Source: Rhodoflexus caldus
Lineage (GTDB): Bacteria > Bacteroidota > Bacteroidia > Cytophagales > Thermoflexibacteraceae
Reading direction: 5' to 3'
NCBI RefSeq assembly: GCF_021206925.1
Contig: NZ_JAJPRF010000003.1
Span: 124,001-188,000 of the forward strand
Length of the DNA: 64,000 bases
The translations under genes and the position numbers were made by a program. Shown one piece after another: positions 24,707-33,637 of the stretch. The first letter of the stretch is position 1. Every line of letters begins with the position of its first letter. The notes beneath the pieces are model-generated. The model was given only the letters and a program-made list of their open reading frames with translations, had not been told where the DNA came from and searched no databases.

Positions 24707-27271
24707 ATGATTCACTCCACCATCGGAATAATTGGCCACCTGAGCGTTAGCATTGCTTTTGTTGCGGCGCTGGTTGCCGTTTATGGTTATATTCAAATCG
24801 GCCGACAGCCCGAAATTCATCGTGAGGCATGGCTGAAATTTGCACGCGGCGCTTTTTACGTACATGGCGCTGCCGTAGTAAGCATTATTTACAGCCTTTT
24901 TCACATCATCTACAACCATTATTACGAATACCACTACGCGTGGGACCATTCCTCCAACAACCTGCCCGTGCATTTTATGATTTCCTGCTTTTGGGAAGGG
25001 CAAGAAGGCAGTTTTTTGCTGTGGATTTTCTGGCATGTGCTGATTGGGCTGGTGCTGATGCGCACATCCAAACAATGGGAGCCCGATGTGATGATGGTCT
25101 TTGCTTTGGTACAGGCGTTTCTGACTTCCATGATTTTGGGCGTAGTATTTTTTGGTGAATTGAAAATCGGCAGCTCGCCTTTTATGCTGCTGCGCGAAGC
25201 ACGCCCGAATGACCCGATTTTTCAAATCAACCCCGATTTTATTCCAACCGATGGCGGAGGATTGAACCCCCTGTTGCAAAACTATTGGATGGTGATTCAC
25301 CCGCCGACCCTGTTTTTGGGCTTTGCCGGAACGCTGGTGCCTTTTGCTTATGCCATTGCAGCCCTGCGTACCGGTCGTTTCCGCGAATGGGTAAAACCTG
25401 CCTTGCCATGGGCTCATGCTACGGCGCTTGTATTGGGTGTAGGCATTATGATGGGTGCTTATTGGGCTTATGAAACGCTCAACTTTGGCGGCTATTGGAA
25501 CTGGGACCCTGTGGAAAATGCGGTATATGTGCCTTGGCTGATTTTGGTGGCTTCCATCCACGTAATGATTGTTTTTCAGCGCAGCAATACTGCTTTAAAG
25601 GCTTCCTTTATTCTGGTCATTGCTACCTTTATCAGCATTTTGTATGCTACTTTCCTGACCCGCAGCGGCATTTTGGGCAATGCTTCGGTGCATTCTTTCA
25701 CCGATTTGGGGCTTTCCGGGCAACTGCTGATTTACCTGTTGGCCTTTTTGGCAGTAGCATTGTTTTATCTGGTGCGCGCATGGAAGCAAATTCCTACGTC
25801 GGAAGAAGAAATTTCTACCTACTCGCGCGAGTTTTGGATTTTCATGGGAGCAACCACGCTGTGTCTGGCAGGGTTTCAGGTGATTATTCCGACCTCTATT
25901 CCGGTTTACAATAAGTTTTTGGATTTGTTCGGAATCACCTCCAATATGGCTCCGCCGGCCGACCAAGTGGCATTTTACACCAAATTTCAGTTGTGGTTCG
26001 GTTTAGCGGTTGCGCTGTTTTCAGGTACAGGGCAGTTCTTTTTCTGGAACAGGATGGATGCCAAGCAACTGCGCGAGGCACTGATGGTGCCGCTCACCAT
26101 TACCATGCTGCTGTCTGCCCTTGTGTTGGTGCTTGCCAAAATTTCCGATTGGAAGTACATCCTACTGCTGACAGGCGGCATTTATTCCATTGTCGCCAAC
26201 GGATTTATTTTGGCGCGCCTGATTAAAACCAAAACCTTCAAACTTTCGGGCGGAGCAATGGCACACATTGGCGTTGCCATGATGCTATTGGGCATTCTGG
26301 CTTCGGCGGGCTACTCCAAAGTTATTTCTCTGAACAACACAGGGTTGCTCTACAACCGTCAGTTCAGCGAAGAGATGAACAAGGAAAACCTGCTGCTGTT
26401 CCGCAACCAGCCGCAGCGAATGAAAGACTATACCCTTGTTTACAGAGGCACGCGCATGACTTCGCGCGACTTCCCCGACTACATAGACCAAGCGGCACTT
26501 CAAACAACTAATACTCCTTGGCTAATGGTTGCCAAAGAAGACCTGAACTACAAAGGCAAAACCTACTTTACCAAGGGCGATACGTTGAACGTGTACCATG
26601 AGAATGTGTACTACGAAATAGAGTACAAAAAGGACAACGGCAAAACCTTTACACTCTACCCACGCATTCAGTTCAATGAACAGATGGGTACGGGCGGCCT
26701 TGTACCCAGCCCCGACATCAGCCGCAACTTAGACCGCGACCTGTACACCCACATCACCAACATCCCCGACCCTGAGCAAGAGCGCAAGTGGAGCAATCCC
26801 GAAAACTTCACGCTTGCCGTAGGCGATACTTTCGTGGTGAATGACTTCATCGCTGTATTTGACGATGTGCGCCGCGGACAACAAATTGATGATGAGGATA
26901 TTAACGTGTTTGCTCGCATCCGCATATTAGACCGCGACAAGGAGCATGAAGCCAAACCTGCCTATCTGATTAAAGGGCAAATGGTGCGCAAAATACCCTA
27001 TGTGAATACAGACATGGGCATTAAACTGACTATTGAAGAAATCCGTCCGCAGGATAACACTTTTGTTATTCAGGCATCCACCACGCAAAAAGATTGGGTT
27101 ATTCTCAAAGCCGTTGAAATGCCGCTCATTAATATTTTGTGGGCAGGCACCATTATCATGTCCATAGGTTTCGGGGTTGCTGTTTTCCGCCGTTACAAAG
27201 AGGCACAACAGGCGGCAAAATCGCACAGCCAAGCAACAATCAGCGGAAAAAAGGCCGTTATGGAGGCATAA
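24707..27271 (+). CDS. ccmF: CcmF/CcsA-type cytochrome c haem lyase
   Basis: 854 residues with about 14-15 membrane segments. The haem-handling tryptophan-rich motif is '[12 protein letters not shown]' near residue 263, preceded by '[15 protein letters not shown]', with further conserved His residues in the periplasmic loops. A large soluble segment (about 540-800) precedes a last helix. The protein attaches haem to apocytochrome c at the inner membrane. Size and the C-terminal periplasmic domain match CcmF as found in Bacteroidota. No other ccm gene is adjacent. It is divergent from nuoB, so both serve respiration. Confidence 0.92.
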   Translation: MIHSTIGIIGHLSVSIAFVAALVAVYGYIQIGRQPEIHREAWLKFARGAFYVHGAAVVSIIYSLFHIIYNHYYEYHYAWDHSSNNLPVHFMISCFWEGQEGSFLLWIFWHVLIGLVLMRTSKQWEPDVMMVFALVQAFLTSMILGVVFFGELKIGSSPFMLLREARPNDPIFQINPDFIPTDGGGLNPLLQNYWMVIHPPTLFLGFAGTLVPFAYAIAALRTGRFREWVKPALPWAHATALVLGVGIMMGAYWAYETLNFGGYWNWDPVENAVYVPWLILVASIHVMIVFQRSNTALKASFILVIATFISILYATFLTRSGILGNASVHSFTDLGLSGQLLIYLLAFLAVALFYLVRAWKQIPTSEEEISTYSREFWIFMGATTLCLAGFQVIIPTSIPVYNKFLDLFGITSNMAPPADQVAFYTKFQLWFGLAVALFSGTGQFFFWNRMDAKQLREALMVPLTITMLLSALVLVLAKISDWKYILLLTGGIYSIVANGFILARLIKTKTFKLSGGAMAHIGVAMMLLGILASAGYSKVISLNNTGLLYNRQFSEEMNKENLLLFRNQPQRMKDYTLVYRGTRMTSRDFPDYIDQAALQTTNTPWLMVAKEDLNYKGKTYFTKGDTLNVYHENVYYEIEYKKDNGKTFTLYPRIQFNEQMGTGGLVPSPDISRNLDRDLYTHITNIPDPEQERKWSNPENFTLAVGDTFVVNDFIAVFDDVRRGQQIDDEDINVFARIRILDRDKEHEAKPAYLIKGQMVRKIPYVNTDMGIKLTIEEIRPQDNTFVIQASTTQKDWVILKAVEMPLINILWAGTIIMSIGFGVAVFRRYKEAQQAAKSHSQATISGKKAVMEA

Positions 27272-27306
27272 CCTTTCTAAAAAAATGTTTTATTCCGATA
27301 AAATGC

Positions 27307-27314
27307 TATTTTTG
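27307..27314 (+). promoter_or_regulatory. Putative -7 box (TATTTTTG)
   Basis: Exact TAnnTTTG match 25 bases before the ATG of the 121-residue protein gene. A T-rich stretch about 20 bases upstream could stand for the weak -33 element. Confidence 0.4.
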
Positions 27315-27339
27315 AGAAGTCAAATCCCATTTCAGGCGA

Positions 27340-27705
27340 ATGACCTCCGAAGAAAAAAAGGCCTTCTTGTTGCTCAAAGCGGTTATCTTCCACTATCACG
27401 GCTTGGATGAAGAAGAAAAGCGGATATTGGAAGACACAGCCTATTCAATGGGTGCTGAAAATGAACTGAAATGGGCTACTCAGTTTGTTGAGGAAGACTA
27501 CTACAATGCCTTTGACCGCGCCCGTGCTTTTTTGAATCAGGTGATGTCCAAATTAGACAAAAGCAAGCGGCTCTACTACCTCAGCTCTGTTTGGAATGCC
27601 AACAACCGCAAGGGCTACATCAGCGAAATGGAGGCCATTGCCATGCTCAGGCTTGCGCAGGACTGGCAGATTGAGCGCGAGCTGCTGGAAATGATTCGTA
27701 AGTAA
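27340..27705 (+). CDS. Small helical protein of unknown function
   Basis: 121 residues, no signal peptide or membrane segment, mostly amphipathic helices ('DEEEKRILEDTAYSMG', 'ISEMEAIAMLRLAQDW'). The helical pattern recalls TerB-like all-alpha domains, but I do not recognise a family. It lies between ccmF and pheS on the same strand, with its own putative promoter. Codon use matches the neighbours and the start follows a promoter box, so it is likely a real gene. Confidence 0.7.
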   Translation: MTSEEKKAFLLLKAVIFHYHGLDEEEKRILEDTAYSMGAENELKWATQFVEEDYYNAFDRARAFLNQVMSKLDKSKRLYYLSSVWNANNRKGYISEMEAIAMLRLAQDWQIERELLEMIRK

Positions 27706-27718
27706 GGGTAATACTCCT

Positions 27719-27726
27719 ATTTTTGC
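27719..27726 (+). promoter_or_regulatory. Putative -7 box of pheS (TATTTTTG)
   Basis: Exact TAnnTTTG match, 25 bases before the ATG at 27752. It supports that ATG as the pheS start rather than the TTG five codons upstream. Confidence 0.45.
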
Positions 27727-27751
27727 ACCTCATATTTTGCTCTTTACCCTC

Positions 27752-28792
27752 ATGCAAGACCGGATTAAAGAACTCTTGGGCGAAATTGAAGCCTTCGCCA
27801 TCAGCAATAAAGAAGAATTGGAACAGTTCCGACTGCGTTATATCGCCAAAAAAGGCGTTGTAACGGCGCTGTTTGACGAACTGAAAACCGTTCCTGCCGA
27901 AGAAAAGCGCAGCGTAGGGCAGCTGCTGAACCAGCTGAAAGACGCAGCAATGGACAAACTCAAATCCAAAACTGCCGAATTGGAGGCCGCTGCCATGGCT
28001 TCTGCCGGTAAGCCGCTGGATTTGACGCTGCCGCCCATTCCCAATGAGTTGGGAACCATTCACCCGCTTACGCAGGTGTGGGAACGCATCGTGGAAATTT
28101 TCGGGCGCATCGGCTTCAACGTGGAAGACGGCCCCGAAATTGAAAGCGACTGGAACAATTTTACCGCGCTGAACTTCCCCGATAATCACCCTGCCCGCGA
28201 AATGCAGGATACGTTTTTTATTGACGGCAAGGAAATCTTGTTGCGTACCCACACATCCAATGTGCAGATTCGCCTGATGCACAAGCAAAAGCCGCCTATC
28301 CGCAGCATCATGCCCGGGCGCGTGTATCGCAATGAGGCCATTTCAGCGCGTGCGCACTGCATTTTCCATCAGGTAGAAGGCCTCTACGTGGACAAAAACG
28401 TGAGCTTTGCCGACCTGAAACAAACGCTGTATCACTTTGCCAAAGAATTGTTTGGTAAGGATACGCAGGTGCGTTTTCGCCCTTCTTACTTTCCGTTCAC
28501 CGAACCAAGTGCAGAAATAGATATTTCCTGCGGTCTGAACCGCCCGGGAACCTGTGCGCTTTGCGGCGGCAGCAAAAATATCTGCAAGGGTACGGGCTGG
28601 GTAGAAATCGGCGGTTCGGGGATGGTACACCCCAACGTATTGGAAAACTGCGGTATAGACCCCGAAGAATTTACGGGTTTTGCCTTCGGTATGGGCATTG
28701 AGCGCATTACGATGCTCAAATACCAAATCCGCGACTTGCGCCTGTTCACGGAAAACGACGTGCAGTTTTTGCGTCAGTTTGAGACGCTGTAA
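27752..28792 (+). CDS. pheS: Phenylalanyl-tRNA synthetase alpha subunit
   Basis: 346 residues. The N-terminal coiled coil (about 1-85) that contacts the tRNA is followed by the class II aminoacylation core: motif 1 region 'RIVEIFGRIGFNVEDGPEIE', motif 2 'HCIFHQVEGLYVD' and motif 3 'GFAFGMGIERITMLKY'. It charges tRNA-Phe together with the beta subunit PheT, which is not next to it, as is usual in many Bacteroidota. Start at MQDRIKELLGE matches family N-termini. Confidence 0.96.
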   Translation: MQDRIKELLGEIEAFAISNKEELEQFRLRYIAKKGVVTALFDELKTVPAEEKRSVGQLLNQLKDAAMDKLKSKTAELEAAAMASAGKPLDLTLPPIPNELGTIHPLTQVWERIVEIFGRIGFNVEDGPEIESDWNNFTALNFPDNHPAREMQDTFFIDGKEILLRTHTSNVQIRLMHKQKPPIRSIMPGRVYRNEAISARAHCIFHQVEGLYVDKNVSFADLKQTLYHFAKELFGKDTQVRFRPSYFPFTEPSAEIDISCGLNRPGTCALCGGSKNICKGTGWVEIGGSGMVHPNVLENCGIDPEEFTGFAFGMGIERITMLKYQIRDLRLFTENDVQFLRQFETL

Positions 28793-28817
28793 ACATAGTT
28801 TTTAGCCAAAAGAACAC

Positions 28818-28857
28818 GAAGTACACAAGGTAGCATGACAATTTTCTTGTGTACTTC
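28818..28857. terminator. Long perfect hairpin between convergent genes
   Basis: 12-bp stem GAAGTACACAAG (28818-28829) with CTTGTGTACTTC (28846-28857), 16-base loop, between the ends of pheS and the DUF3089 gene. Likely a bidirectional terminator. The arms are two inverted copies of a 'CTTGTGTACTTCGTG' unit related to the intergenic repeats at 20481-20528 and 42501-42548. Confidence 0.65.
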
Positions 28858-28882
28858 CCCTGTAATTTCAAAAAACACCTAC

Positions 28883-29944
28883 CTACCGCTGCGCCGAACG
28901 CTGCAAATAGGCTTTGACCCGCTCAACGGCATTTTGGCGGACGTTGAAGTAGAACAGGTTGTAGTCGGCGCGGTGCCAATTTTTGATGTTGAGCAATGCT
29001 GCACCCGCTATTTTCGGGCGGCTAATCCATAACATGCCTTCGTGTGCTGCTGCATCGTGCAGCCCCGGTTTCAAGGGTTTGAATTTTTGCCCTACCGCGC
29101 CCATGTGCAATGTTGCGGGGGCAGGTTCACCGTTGGTTGTCCAATTGAGCGGGTTGGTTGCCGCTGCCTTGTACAATTCCTTGTCGTGGTTGGGCGGTGT
29201 GTAGCCTTTGGCGTAGGTATTCCACGTTACAAAACAGCCCGTTTGGTCGGCATTTTGGCAAACGGGAATGTGGGTGAAGAAATCGGCGGGGGTGGGCATT
29301 CCTACCAAATAGGCAACAATCAATTGCTCTTGCAGGGGCTGCCCGTCAATCAGTTCGCGGATGAGGCGCTTGCCGTGCTGCGTTCCTTGGCTGTGCGCGG
29401 CAATAATGAACGGTCTGCCCTGATTGAAATGCTTCAAATAATATTCAAACGCTGCCTTTACGTCGGCATATGCCGTATCAAAAGCGGCTTTGGCATCGGC
29501 TTGGTTAGGTGTGAAATAAGCGTAAATGTGTGCCTGCCGATAGCGTGGTGCAAATACGCGCCCTGCCGCATTGAAAATGCTCGCCTGATTGAGAATGGTG
29601 GAATTATCTACCCGTTGGTTCAAATCGGCATCTTCAACGTTGCCGTTCCACGGGTAGCCGTTGGCAGGTTCGTAGGTGTAGATGGTGGGATGGATGAAAA
29701 ACACATCGGCAGGGGCTGTTGCCTGATTGTCGCGCAGGGTGTCCACACGCGGCAGGCTGTCGGCTGCATCGCGTTTGTCGGGGTGGGCTGCCCAGAGTTC
29801 CAATCGGCTGTAGTCGGGGCGTGGCGGAACGTTTGCAGGCTCAAAGCGGCTGCTTAGTACAACCCGCTTAGCGGTACATCCTGCAAGAGTAAACATCAAA
29901 GCAACTGCCAACCATAATTTATTCGGCAAACGGAAGTGGCGCAT
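28883..29944 (-). CDS. DUF3089 alpha/beta-hydrolase-like lipoprotein
   Basis: 353 residues from the ATG at 29944, giving a signal peptide with lipobox LAGC. The mature part has 'ADVFFIHPTIYT', the nucleophile-elbow-like 'AAHSQGTQHGKRLI' and 'VAYLVGMP', the hallmarks of DUF3089, an alpha/beta-hydrolase-fold family of unknown substrate. Ser in HSQGT is the presumed nucleophile. It is divergent from a lipoprotein gene, with 43 bases between starts. Confidence 0.88.
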   Translation of the reverse strand: MRHFRLPNKLWLAVALMFTLAGCTAKRVVLSSRFEPANVPPRPDYSRLELWAAHPDKRDAADSLPRVDTLRDNQATAPADVFFIHPTIYTYEPANGYPWNGNVEDADLNQRVDNSTILNQASIFNAAGRVFAPRYRQAHIYAYFTPNQADAKAAFDTAYADVKAAFEYYLKHFNQGRPFIIAAHSQGTQHGKRLIRELIDGQPLQEQLIVAYLVGMPTPADFFTHIPVCQNADQTGCFVTWNTYAKGYTPPNHDKELYKAAATNPLNWTTNGEPAPATLHMGAVGQKFKPLKPGLHDAAAHEGMLWISRPKIAGAALLNIKNWHRADYNLFYFNVRQNAVERVKAYLQRSAQR

Positions 29945-29987
29945 ATCTTTTCTTTTGTTAATTTGTCGCAACGGAAGTCAAAACTAT

Positions 29988-30638
29988 ATGAAAGGTCATC
30001 GGATTTCAAACGCATTTGCGCGGCTAAGTGTTTGCGGCTTGTTGTGCATCGGGCTGTTGGCGTGCAGTTCGCCGAAGTCTTCGGAACAACCGCAAGACAA
30101 CGAAGATGTCGGTAAAGAGGTTTTAAAGCCGTTGGTTGAAATCCGAAACGAAGTACTGGCGCGACTTGCAAGGCAGTTTACCGCAATAGCTCTGCCCCAC
30201 GACACCCGCAGCGATTCGGTTGCACCTTTGGTTAGCCCCTTGCGCGATGCCGACTTACGGGCGTTCCTGCGCAGAGGAAGCGCATTTGAAGGGGCTTACC
30301 AATGCTACCCGATGTATCGCCTGCCCGACTACGGCGATTTTGTGGCGCTGATATATGCGACTTTGCAACAAGAAAGCGGCGGTTTGCGATTGCTGCTCGT
30401 TACCTACACGCCCGAAGGTCGCCCCATAGACGAACTGTTGCTCAAAGACGACAGCGATACGGGCAGCGAATACACAACCCTCAATACGCGGATTGCAACC
30501 GATTTTACGTTGGAACAAGCCGTTTTGCAGGTGCTTTATGAACAGAAAGGCGAAGAAGAAACGGTAGAAAAAGACCGCAAAGAACAACTGCGCCGCTACA
30601 GTATAACCCCCGAAGGTAAAATTAAACGACAGCCATGA
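29988..30638 (+). CDS. Lipoprotein of unknown function
   Basis: 216 residues from the ATG at 29988 (MKGHRISN), with a signal peptide and lipobox LLAC followed by SSPKSSEQ. The mature part is a mixed alpha/beta protein ('YGDFVALIYATLQQESGGLRLLLVTYTPEGRPIDELLLKDD' in pieces) ending in a highly charged helix. No family recognised. Its stop overlaps the start of the MFS transporter by four bases (ATGA), so the two are translationally coupled. Confidence 0.75.
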   Translation: MKGHRISNAFARLSVCGLLCIGLLACSSPKSSEQPQDNEDVGKEVLKPLVEIRNEVLARLARQFTAIALPHDTRSDSVAPLVSPLRDADLRAFLRRGSAFEGAYQCYPMYRLPDYGDFVALIYATLQQESGGLRLLLVTYTPEGRPIDELLLKDDSDTGSEYTTLNTRIATDFTLEQAVLQVLYEQKGEEETVEKDRKEQLRRYSITPEGKIKRQP

Positions 30639-31870
30639 GCAAAATTTTTTATGGCTGGTATATTCTGGCGGCAGTTTTCGTTGTTTACATGTTGAGCAGC
30701 ATCGGCGTAAGCACCTTGCCGCTGCTCAATGCGCAGTTGAAAACCGTGCACGGATGGACACACGAACAGGTTTCGGGTCCGCCTTCGCTGCTGTATTTTT
30801 TCATCAGTTTTGTTGCCTTTTCGCTGGGTTGGGTATTAGATAAAATTGCCCCAAAAACCATTATGGTTGTGGGCGCACTTTGCATGATTGTTTGCCTTGC
30901 CGCTTATTATTTCATCACCGACTTGTGGCAACTCTACGCCGTGTATGCTTTATACAGCGTTGCACTTACCTGTACGGGCATTATGCCTGCCATGGTGTTG
31001 CTCAACCGCTGGTTTGCCGACTATCGCGGTGTGGCGGTAGGCATTTTTTTGATGGGCTCAAGCCTTGGCGGGGCGGTTTTTCCCAAATGGGCGGCGTGGA
31101 TGATTGAGCAATACGGCTGGCAAACGGCAGCGCTGGGGCTGCTTGTTGCTTGCATTGCGCTGATTCTTCCCCCGCTGTTTGCAATTAAAAATTCCCCTCG
31201 GCAACTCGGGCTATTGCCCGACGGCAAAACGGTTGCTTCGGTGCAGTCGGCGGCAAAGGCATTGAAAAAAGCCACTGTTACAAGTATCGGGCAGGCACTG
31301 CGCGAACCGCTTTTCTACCTGTTGCTGTTCGTAACGGCGGTGATGTGGTTTTGCATTACAGCGCTGATTCAGCATCTGGCGTATTACATGAAAGATTTGC
31401 AGGTAGAACTTTCCCTAAGCGGTACGCTGCTTAGTGTGTTTTTCGTTTGCAGCATTTTCGGTAAGGTTATTTTCGGGTATTTGAGCGACCGATTTTCACC
31501 CAAATACATTTTGCTGCTGGCAAGCGCTTCCATGACATTGGGTTCGCTGGCGTGGCAATTAGCCGCCACCGCAGGCATAGAAATGCTCTATGCTGCAGCT
31601 GTTATCTACGGCATCGGCTACAGCGGCACTTTCACCATGATTCAGATTGTGCTGGCTGCCTACTACGAAGGCCCCGTTTACGGCAGGTTGCTCGGCTTTT
31701 TTACGATGGCAGACACGCTGGCGGGCAGTTTGGGCATCTATTGGCTCGGCTACTTGCGCACCGAATCGGGCAGCTATGCAAGCGGAATGCAAACAATGGC
31801 AATCCTCTGTGCGCTCTCTACGGTTTGTGTGCTGCTGATGCGCAAACCCGAACAGGCAGCAAGCGCGTAA
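30635..31870 (+). CDS. Major facilitator superfamily transporter (OFA/MCT-like)
   Basis: 411 residues, about 12 membrane segments in two halves. The N-terminal 'FYGWYILAAVF' is the signature of the oxalate-formate antiporter/monocarboxylate-like group, and 'GWVLDKIAPK' and 'GYLSDRFSPK' are the two loop-2-3 MFS motifs. The substrate is unknown, possibly a small carboxylate. It is coupled to the preceding lipoprotein gene, whose product may act in the envelope with it. Confidence 0.87.
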   Translation: MSKIFYGWYILAAVFVVYMLSSIGVSTLPLLNAQLKTVHGWTHEQVSGPPSLLYFFISFVAFSLGWVLDKIAPKTIMVVGALCMIVCLAAYYFITDLWQLYAVYALYSVALTCTGIMPAMVLLNRWFADYRGVAVGIFLMGSSLGGAVFPKWAAWMIEQYGWQTAALGLLVACIALILPPLFAIKNSPRQLGLLPDGKTVASVQSAAKALKKATVTSIGQALREPLFYLLLFVTAVMWFCITALIQHLAYYMKDLQVELSLSGTLLSVFFVCSIFGKVIFGYLSDRFSPKYILLLASASMTLGSLAWQLAATAGIEMLYAAAVIYGIGYSGTFTMIQIVLAAYYEGPVYGRLLGFFTMADTLAGSLGIYWLGYLRTESGSYASGMQTMAILCALSTVCVLLMRKPEQAASA

Positions 31871-31912
31871 AATTTGTCGGGCAGTAAATAAACGCATCGG
31901 TACTTCTCGGAT

Positions 31913-32098
31913 TTAGAAAAATCCGTTGGTTGAAGAAAACCTCGCCGCAAACTGCTCAACTTCTTTGTCCATCAACCCTTGCTTCTCAAAATAACCAATT
32001 GAATAGCGGGGAAAATAATCGCCAGAAAACGCACAAATCTTTGGATTAATTTCTAACTTCAAAAAATTATGGTCTGCCGAAGAACTTTGCCTTAGCAT
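31913..32098 (-). CDS. Possible small ORF or gene remnant
   Basis: 61 codons in the 239-bp gap between the MFS and TPR genes. The translation has protein-like composition ('KLEINPKICAFSGDYFPR', 'FEKQGLMDKEVEQFAARF'), unlike random frames. No family recognised, no promoter box or clear ribosome site seen. It could be a small gene divergent from the TPR gene or the tail of a decayed one. Confidence 0.3.
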   Translation of the reverse strand: MLRQSSSADHNFLKLEINPKICAFSGDYFPRYSIGYFEKQGLMDKEVEQFAARFSSTNGFF

Positions 32099-32109
32099 AA
32101 CTGCGCGAT

Positions 32110-33594
32110 ATGTGGTGTAGAAGATGGATAATCGCTTTCACTTTACTGTTATTATTGGTTGTTGCGCAAGACAGCATAGCCCAGCGCATAACACGGCGCG
32201 TAGACAGCTTGGAAAAAGTTCTTTTGAAACAGACAGAAACAGCGCCAAGGCTTGTGCTGCTCAAACAGTTGTCAGCTTTCAAAAACCGACAGGGAGCAAC
32301 CGATGGCAAAAGCCTTGGCTATTTTCGGGAGCTAATCCGCATCGGAAGACAAATAGGGGACTCCGTAAGCGTTGCAGAAGGTTTGTTCTATACAGGCTTT
32401 CATCATTTTTTAAATCGGCGGCTGATTTTATCCGGTCAAACCTATCATTATGCCTTAACGAGTCTGAAAAACACAGATAGTGCATACACGCTGAAATCTC
32501 AAATATACAATGCCATAGGCATTAACTATGCATACGTAGGGAGCTATTCAACGGCTTTGAACAACTATCACAAGGCACTGGCTATTGCAGAAAAAGTCCG
32601 ACACTGGCAGGAAAAGGCAGATGTATTAGATAACATGCGAGATGCCTTTGAAAACCTTAACCTGCTTGATTCAGTCAAGTATTACAGTCGCTTGTCGCTG
32701 GCTGCCTATCAGTACCTTTTGGCAAACGACAACGACAGCAGTTACTATTGCGCAGGCATCGGCAAAGCCCTGATAGCACTTGGGCAGCCATACAAAGCCA
32801 TAGAATACCTCAATATGGGCTTCAAAATCAGCAAGCGGGAACAGTCGCAGACAGGCATGGCAAATATCCATCGGCATTTGGGGAGTTGCTACCAGATGTT
32901 GAAAAACTATGCACAAGCGAGAAATCATTACCTTGCTGCTGTTTCGCTGAATGAAAATCTGCGTGTGGTTGTCAGTAGAAAACTGAGTGAAATAGCTGTT
33001 ATGGAAAAAGATTATCGGCAAGCATATCAATACTTGGAGGAGTACGTGCATACGGTAGATACGCTCCGAGGGATAAAAATCAGAGAACAACTGTTTGAGC
33101 TTGAACAACTTTACCGAAACATGGACAAAGAGCGCGAGGTGTTACAGGCCAAAAATGAGGCCATGCAAAGTAAATCGTTGGTCAATTTGTTTTCGGGCTT
33201 ATTTGCCATTACGCTGATTATTCTGATTTTTACAGGGGTACTCTACTGGCAGAAAAAACAAAACGCTGCCAAACTGAGCAAATTGAACCAAGAAATTTCT
33301 TACATCAATCAGCATTTGGATGAGTTGGTACAAAGGCGTACCGACGTGATACAGCGACAAAAGCAGCAGATAGAAAGGTTTGCATTTATGAATGCGCACG
33401 AGATACGCGGCCCTGTGGCCACTATCTTAGGCTTGGTTAATATCATTATTCAAGAAGACCTGTTGCGCGATAACAAAGAGGTAGAGCAACATTTGCAAAT
33501 GACGGTGCAGAAAATGGATATGATTGTGAGTCATGTGCAAAAAACCCTCGACAATGAGGATTGGAAAAATATGGATTTGCCGCCCGTTCAGTAA
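32110..33594 (+). CDS. TPR sensor protein with histidine phosphotransfer helix but no ATPase domain
   Basis: 494 residues: signal peptide (to about 25), a periplasmic TPR array (about 60-340), one membrane helix (about 357-377, 'VNLFSGLFAITLIILIFTGVLYW' in pieces), a coiled coil, and a DHp-like helix with 'FAFMNAHEIRGPVATILGL', phosphoacceptor candidate H430. The protein ends 65 residues after that His; the HATPase domain with N, G1 and G2 boxes is missing and is not encoded in any frame downstream, where the ABC-F gene begins 43 bp later. It may be phosphorylated in trans or act as a phosphatase or scaffold. Confidence 0.85.
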   Translation: MWCRRWIIAFTLLLLLVVAQDSIAQRITRRVDSLEKVLLKQTETAPRLVLLKQLSAFKNRQGATDGKSLGYFRELIRIGRQIGDSVSVAEGLFYTGFHHFLNRRLILSGQTYHYALTSLKNTDSAYTLKSQIYNAIGINYAYVGSYSTALNNYHKALAIAEKVRHWQEKADVLDNMRDAFENLNLLDSVKYYSRLSLAAYQYLLANDNDSSYYCAGIGKALIALGQPYKAIEYLNMGFKISKREQSQTGMANIHRHLGSCYQMLKNYAQARNHYLAAVSLNENLRVVVSRKLSEIAVMEKDYRQAYQYLEEYVHTVDTLRGIKIREQLFELEQLYRNMDKEREVLQAKNEAMQSKSLVNLFSGLFAITLIILIFTGVLYWQKKQNAAKLSKLNQEISYINQHLDELVQRRTDVIQRQKQQIERFAFMNAHEIRGPVATILGLVNIIIQEDLLRDNKEVEQHLQMTVQKMDMIVSHVQKTLDNEDWKNMDLPPVQ

Positions 33595-33625
33595 ATATTG
33601 GCAGCAAAATGCGCCCGCGAAAGCG

Positions 33626-33633
33626 TAATTTTG
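33626..33633 (+). promoter_or_regulatory. -7 box TAATTTTG next to the ABC-F start
   Basis: Exact TAnnTTTG match ending four bases before the ATG at 33638. A TTG at 33598-33600 is 25 bases away, wider than usual. If used, the transcript would be leaderless or nearly so. Confidence 0.45.
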
Positions 33634-33637
33634 CGGC

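Noticed and set aside
24617-25561. Extension of the nuoB frame to 490 residues
   Set aside because: The upstream part is antisense to ccmF and not protein-like; NuoB homologues start near the ATG at 24616.
29042-29857. 271-codon plus-strand frame over the DUF3089 gene
   Set aside because: Antisense to a gene with clear DUF3089 motifs and signal peptide; Cys/Gly/Val-rich translation has no support.
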